In this document: piece by piece, positions 12,114-14,392 of the stretch
How the letters are laid out: the number at the start of each line of letters is the position of its first letter
How positions within the stretch are numbered: position 1 is the first letter of the stretch
Origin: Micavibrio aeruginosavorus
GTDB taxonomy: Bacteria; Pseudomonadota; Alphaproteobacteria; Micavibrionales; Micavibrionaceae
Direction: 5' to 3'
Assembly (NCBI GenBank): GCA_003241475.1
Contig: QFQB01000049.1
Coordinates: 1-14,392, forward strand
Length of the DNA stretch: 14,392 nt
Notes under the pieces: model-generated
Databases searched by the model: none
What the model saw: only the letters and a program-made list of their open reading frames with translations
Told to the model about the DNA's origin: nothing
Translations under genes and position numbers: made by a program

Positions 12114-12396
12114 CAAAGATTTGAACCGCTGGCTTTCGTTGCGCGCCATGCCGCCATCATCTGGTGATCTTGCAGAGCGCATTATCCATGCGGCGGTCTC
12201 GCAGATCCGCGAAAAGACCAAGCTCAGCTTCTGGGCGGAAGTCGCCAGCATGATTACCATTCCACACCCTTCTGTTGCTGTGGCGACAGGATTGGTTCTT
12301 GGTCTTGTGGTCGGCATGCAAACGGGCGACGGCTTGTTTGCGATACAAGATGACTGGTCATCCTTCTTGTATGTGAATGAGGGGGGCTGGCTATGA
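12100..12396 (+). CDS. Small membrane protein, candidate anti-sigma factor, 98 residues
   Basis: A short cytoplasmic N-terminus (LNRWLSLRAMPPSSGDLAERIIHAA, about 8-32) is followed by an amphipathic stretch. One membrane span follows (PSVAVATGLVLGLVVGMQTG, about 56-75) with a short periplasmic tail. The position directly after an ECF sigma gene, overlapping its stop, and the topology indicate an anti-sigma. It lacks the zinc-binding HxxxCxxC of ZAS anti-sigmas and is about as small as CnrY-type inhibitors. ATG 12100 is chosen because AAAGGGGG lies 6 nt upstream; an in-frame TTG at 12082 would lie before that site. Its last bases overlap the next gene as ATGA. Function rests on context, not on a recognised domain. 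Confidence 0.75.
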   Translation: MQHDDKDLNRWLSLRAMPPSSGDLAERIIHAAVSQIREKTKLSFWAEVASMITIPHPSVAVATGLVLGLVVGMQTGDGLFAIQDDWSSFLYVNEGGWL

Positions 12397-12878
12397 ACAA
12401 GCGTATGAAGCTGATATTCACGGTCTCTTTGCTTGTGAACATTCTGTTTGTGGCGGCGGGTCTGGGCATGCTGTACAAGTTCTGCCGCGATGTGCCGATA
12501 CCGCCCGATATGAGTCCTGACGGGCGTCATTATGTGGCGATGACCTTCCAGAACGGCCGCAAAGACGCTGAGCCGCTCATTCAGGATGTCAAAGCCAAGC
12601 GCAAGGCGCTGGAAGAGGTTTTGATAGCGGATGAATTCGACGAGGCGGCCTACGAAAAGGCGGTCGATGCCTTCCTCGATACCAAGAGCGATATTCAGCG
12701 CCACCGTGCGGCGACCATGCAAAAGGCGCTGGAAAAGCTGTCCGGCGAGGACCGCAAGAAATTCGCCCGCAACATCATAGAAGGTCTGGACGGCGGCCGC
12801 CCGCGCAAGAAGGGCATGCACCACAAACCGCCCAAGGACGGCATCCCGCCGCCTGCCGAAGAGGCCGGAAAACCTTAG
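12393..12878 (+). CDS. Membrane-anchored periplasmic Metal_resist (CnrX/Spy-like) protein
   Basis: One N-terminal membrane span (about 7-27) is followed by a helical periplasmic domain. It has the pattern of the heavy-metal-resistance/CnrX group: QDVKAKRKALEEVLIADEFD (64-83), AYEKAVDAF, then SDIQRHRAATMQKALEKLSG (99-118) and RKKFARNII. In CnrX this four-helix hook binds Ni/Co and passes the signal to the anti-sigma; Spy and CpxP relatives are chaperone-like. The His/Met/Lys tail (GMHHKPPKD) could bind metal, and it ends in a PPPAEE segment like the EF-hand protein's tail. The ATGA overlap with the preceding gene indicates coupled translation, so stoichiometric partnership with the anti-sigma candidate is likely. 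A strong terminator closes the operon. The metal specificity is unknown. Confidence 0.82.
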   Translation: MNKRMKLIFTVSLLVNILFVAAGLGMLYKFCRDVPIPPDMSPDGRHYVAMTFQNGRKDAEPLIQDVKAKRKALEEVLIADEFDEAAYEKAVDAFLDTKSDIQRHRAATMQKALEKLSGEDRKKFARNIIEGLDGGRPRKKGMHHKPPKDGIPPPAEEAGKP

Positions 12879-12879
12879 G

Positions 12880-12907
12880 AAAAGGCCCCTGTTAAGGGGT
12901 CTTTTAC
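12880..12907 (+). terminator. Intrinsic terminator of the sigma-module operon
   Basis: AAAAGGCCCCT (12880-12890) pairs with AGGGGTCTTTT (12895-12905) around a GTTA loop, with one G-U pair. The T run forms the descending arm. It begins 2 nt after the stop codon at 12876-12878. Confidence 0.88.
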
Positions 12908-12912
12908 CAAAT

Positions 12913-12942
12913 TTGCAATCCGCATCCCGAGTTCCTTACAAT
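12913..12942 (+). promoter_or_regulatory. Promoter of the 12966 gene
   Basis: TTGCAA (12913-12918), an 18-bp spacer and TACAAT (12937-12942) give a good sigma70 match. The predicted start is near 12949, directly before the ribosome site AGGGAG at 12951-12956. Confidence 0.65.
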
Positions 12943-12965
12943 AAAGATATAGGGAGTGTGTGTAT

Positions 12966-13355
12966 ATGAGATCATTTGACCCAAGACATGGCTACGATAC
13001 CGGCGGCGCGTATGAACGCATGGTCGCGATGGTGCAGGATATCAAAGCGTCCCCGGCGACAGGCAAGTCGCGTCTGGTTATCCGCGAAAAGGGCAAAAGC
13101 CTGACGCATGCGGTGATCGACATCGACATGAAGGTTGCCAAAGACATCAAGACGAAAGAGACGTATCAATTCAGCGTGCGCGAGAAGGACGATAGCCGCA
13201 ACCCCGGCTTCCAGCGCCAGCGCGCCGCGACGTTCAAGGCCTACAGTTGCGAGGAAAAACCCGAAGATTATGTTCCGGGCATGGAGCATCAGGAAGTGTT
13301 TTCGCGCTTTACGGGCGGCGACCGCATGAAAAACGCGAAGCGAATCAAGTTTTAA
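12966..13355 (+). CDS. Hypothetical protein, 129 residues
   Basis: No family recognised. The protein is soluble, basic and highly polar, with no signal peptide or membrane span. It has a helical N-terminal part (YERMVAMVQDIKAS), a strand-like middle (KSRLVIREKGKSLTHAVIDI) and a Lys/Arg-rich C-terminus (DRMKNAKRIKF). One Cys is present, in YSCEE. ATG 12966 is preferred, 9 nt after AGGGAG; an in-frame GTG at 12960 would be too close to that site. It has its own promoter and terminator, so it is a monocistronic gene, convergent with trhO. The compact, well-signalled unit argues that it is expressed, but nothing in it suggests a function. Confidence 0.75.
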   Translation: MRSFDPRHGYDTGGAYERMVAMVQDIKASPATGKSRLVIREKGKSLTHAVIDIDMKVAKDIKTKETYQFSVREKDDSRNPGFQRQRAATFKAYSCEEKPEDYVPGMEHQEVFSRFTGGDRMKNAKRIKF

Positions 13356-13379
13356 TAGAGACGGTGTGAGACGACGGGG

Positions 13380-13417
13380 AGGCCGCATTTCAGGAAGAAA
13401 ATGCGGTCTTTTCTTTT
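13380..13417 (+). terminator. Intrinsic terminator between convergent genes
   Basis: AGGCCGCATTT (13380-13390) pairs with AAATGCGGTCT (13399-13409) around an 8-nt loop, followed by TTTCTTTT. The T tract is on the plus strand, so it serves the 12966 gene. The minus-strand trhO stop at 13425 lies just beyond. Confidence 0.85.
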
Positions 13418-13424
13418 GCGCGGA

Positions 13425-14312
13425 TCACGCGCTGAAGATATCGCCTTTTTGAAACTGCTTGTGACGCATGCGCAAGGATTCGATCTTGTGCGGTGTCAGG
13501 CCGGCGGCGCAACGCGGGCAGGAAACGCCTTCTTCGTACTGCACGGATTCCTTGTCGCCGTCTTTGAGCGGAAAACGGCAGCCGTAGCAGATATCATGAT
13601 TGCCTTCGCTCAAGCCATGGCCGACAGCCACGCGGCGATCGAACACAAAACATTCGCCGTTCCATTTGGATTGGTCCGCCGGAATGGTTTCGAGATATTT
13701 CAAGATGCCGCCCTTGAGGTGGTAAACCTCTTCGAAGCCGTGCGCGAGCATATAGGCCGAGGCCTTTTCGCAACGGATGCCGCCGGTGCAGAACATGGCG
13801 ACTTTTTTCTGTTTCGCAGGGTCCATTTTTTCAGCCACGAAATCCTTGAAGTCGGTGAATTTTTGAATATCCGGATCGATCGCGCCTTCGAAAATGCCGA
13901 CGGCGGTTTCGTAATCGTTGCGCGTGTCGATCAGCGTAACATCCGGATCGGCGATCAGCGCGTTCCAGTCCTGCGCTTCCACATATTGGCCCACCAGCTT
14001 GTTCGGGTTGGCTTCGGGGGCCGCCATGGTGATGATTTCTTTTTTCAGACGCACCTTCATGCGCAAGAAAGGCTTGCCGGTGGAGTGCGAGTATTTTAGC
14101 TCGCCCGCGCGCACGCCCAGCAGGCGGTCCAGCACGGCGATGATATTGTCCAGCTTCGCGCCTTCGCCCGCAATCGTGCCGTTTACGCCTTCGGGCGCAA
14201 TCAGCAACGTACCGCAAATAGCGTTTTCTTCGCACGCGGCTTTGATTTCGGCCTGCAAAGCTGGCAGGTCGGTCAATTCCACAAAGCGGTAAAGGGCGGC
14301 AACGGTCCACAT
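13425..14312 (-). CDS. trhO: tRNA uridine(34) hydroxylase TrhO (rhodanese-domain protein)
   Basis: Oxygen-dependent hydroxylation of U34 to 5-hydroxyuridine in tRNAs read by cmo5U/mo5U pathways; formerly YceA. The N-terminal domain shows VAALYRFVELTDLPAL and GTLLIAPEGVNGTIAG. The rhodanese-like domain holds the catalytic Cys in FCTGGIRCEKA, preceded by LIDTRNDYE and followed by HLKGGILKYLE. The C-terminus carries CYGC and CPRC pairs that probably bind zinc. ATG 14312 gives a family-like start (MWTVAALYRF) and 295 residues. The frame stays open for 24 more codons to a TTG at 14384, but that extension is unlike the family. No ribosome site is obvious before 14312. With mnmC it is the second wobble-uridine modification gene in the window. 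Confidence 0.92.
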   Translation of the reverse strand: MWTVAALYRFVELTDLPALQAEIKAACEENAICGTLLIAPEGVNGTIAGEGAKLDNIIAVLDRLLGVRAGELKYSHSTGKPFLRMKVRLKKEIITMAAPEANPNKLVGQYVEAQDWNALIADPDVTLIDTRNDYETAVGIFEGAIDPDIQKFTDFKDFVAEKMDPAKQKKVAMFCTGGIRCEKASAYMLAHGFEEVYHLKGGILKYLETIPADQSKWNGECFVFDRRVAVGHGLSEGNHDICYGCRFPLKDGDKESVQYEEGVSCPRCAAGLTPHKIESLRMRHKQFQKGDIFSA

Positions 14313-14392
14313 GGGAGGCGTTATAGGCCCAGCCGCCGGATTTTGCAATAATTTGCGTGCGGCGCGTCTGGCCGAGAGGGTCAAGGCGCGGC

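Noticed and set aside
11025..12824. A 599-codon open frame on the minus strand across the whole sigma module
   Set aside because: It is antisense to four genes with clear domains, ribosome sites and overlaps, and has no family-like segments. High GC at third codon positions explains the lack of stops.
14313..14384. 24-residue N-terminal extension of TrhO from TTG 14384
   Set aside because: The extension is Arg/Ala-rich and unlike the family, and the conserved N-terminus begins exactly at ATG 14312. It could still be decided by sequence beyond the window edge.

Overview
The window is ordinary chromosomal DNA of moderately high GC from what looks like an alphaproteobacterium. The pointers are a helix-turn-helix regulator of the 'QIRGARGILNWSQQDLA' type, a very short Flp pilin, an ECF sigma operon with a non-zinc anti-sigma-like gene, and repeated use of TTG starts. 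The assignment is an inference; the window has no rRNA or tRNA to anchor it.

Layout. Positions 1-162 hold the 3' end of an unidentified gene, closed by a terminator. Positions 241-2224 are gmd-fcl, the two-step route from GDP-mannose to GDP-L-fucose, with genes overlapping by 8 bp. Positions 2221-4406 lie on the minus strand: a short hypothetical gene, a sugar-type N-formyltransferase and an HTH regulator. The formyltransferase and most of the regulator are AT-rich and look acquired. GC changes abruptly inside the regulator, which also appears to have lost its start codon through a 1-nt frameshift. Positions 4407-4748 are non-coding, with operator-like palindromes and a possible plus-strand small RNA ending in a strong terminator. 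Positions 4749-6824 (minus) are a Dcp-type zinc peptidase. It is divergent, by only 38 bp, from the bifunctional tRNA-modification gene mnmC (6863-8548).

Positions 8591-8764 are a 57-residue Flp pilin, followed by a WecA-type polyprenyl-phosphate sugar-phosphate transferase (8897-9955) and an AMIN-domain lipoprotein (10103-11050). Positions 11160-12878 form a compact four-gene operon: secreted EF-hand protein, ECF sigma factor, short membrane-anchored anti-sigma candidate and anchored Metal_resist/CnrX-like periplasmic protein. It reads as a self-contained envelope cation-sensing module. Positions 12966-13355 are a hypothetical gene with its own promoter and terminator, convergent with trhO (13425-14312, minus), a tRNA U34 hydroxylase.

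Together these are surface-polysaccharide precursor genes (gmd, fcl, wecA, perhaps the formyltransferase), envelope functions (pilin, AMIN lipoprotein, sigma module) and two wobble-uridine tRNA modification genes. The two parts most likely to be new are the EF-hand/ECF/anti-sigma/Metal_resist operon and the mosaic regulator-formyltransferase islet with its adjoining candidate RNA.
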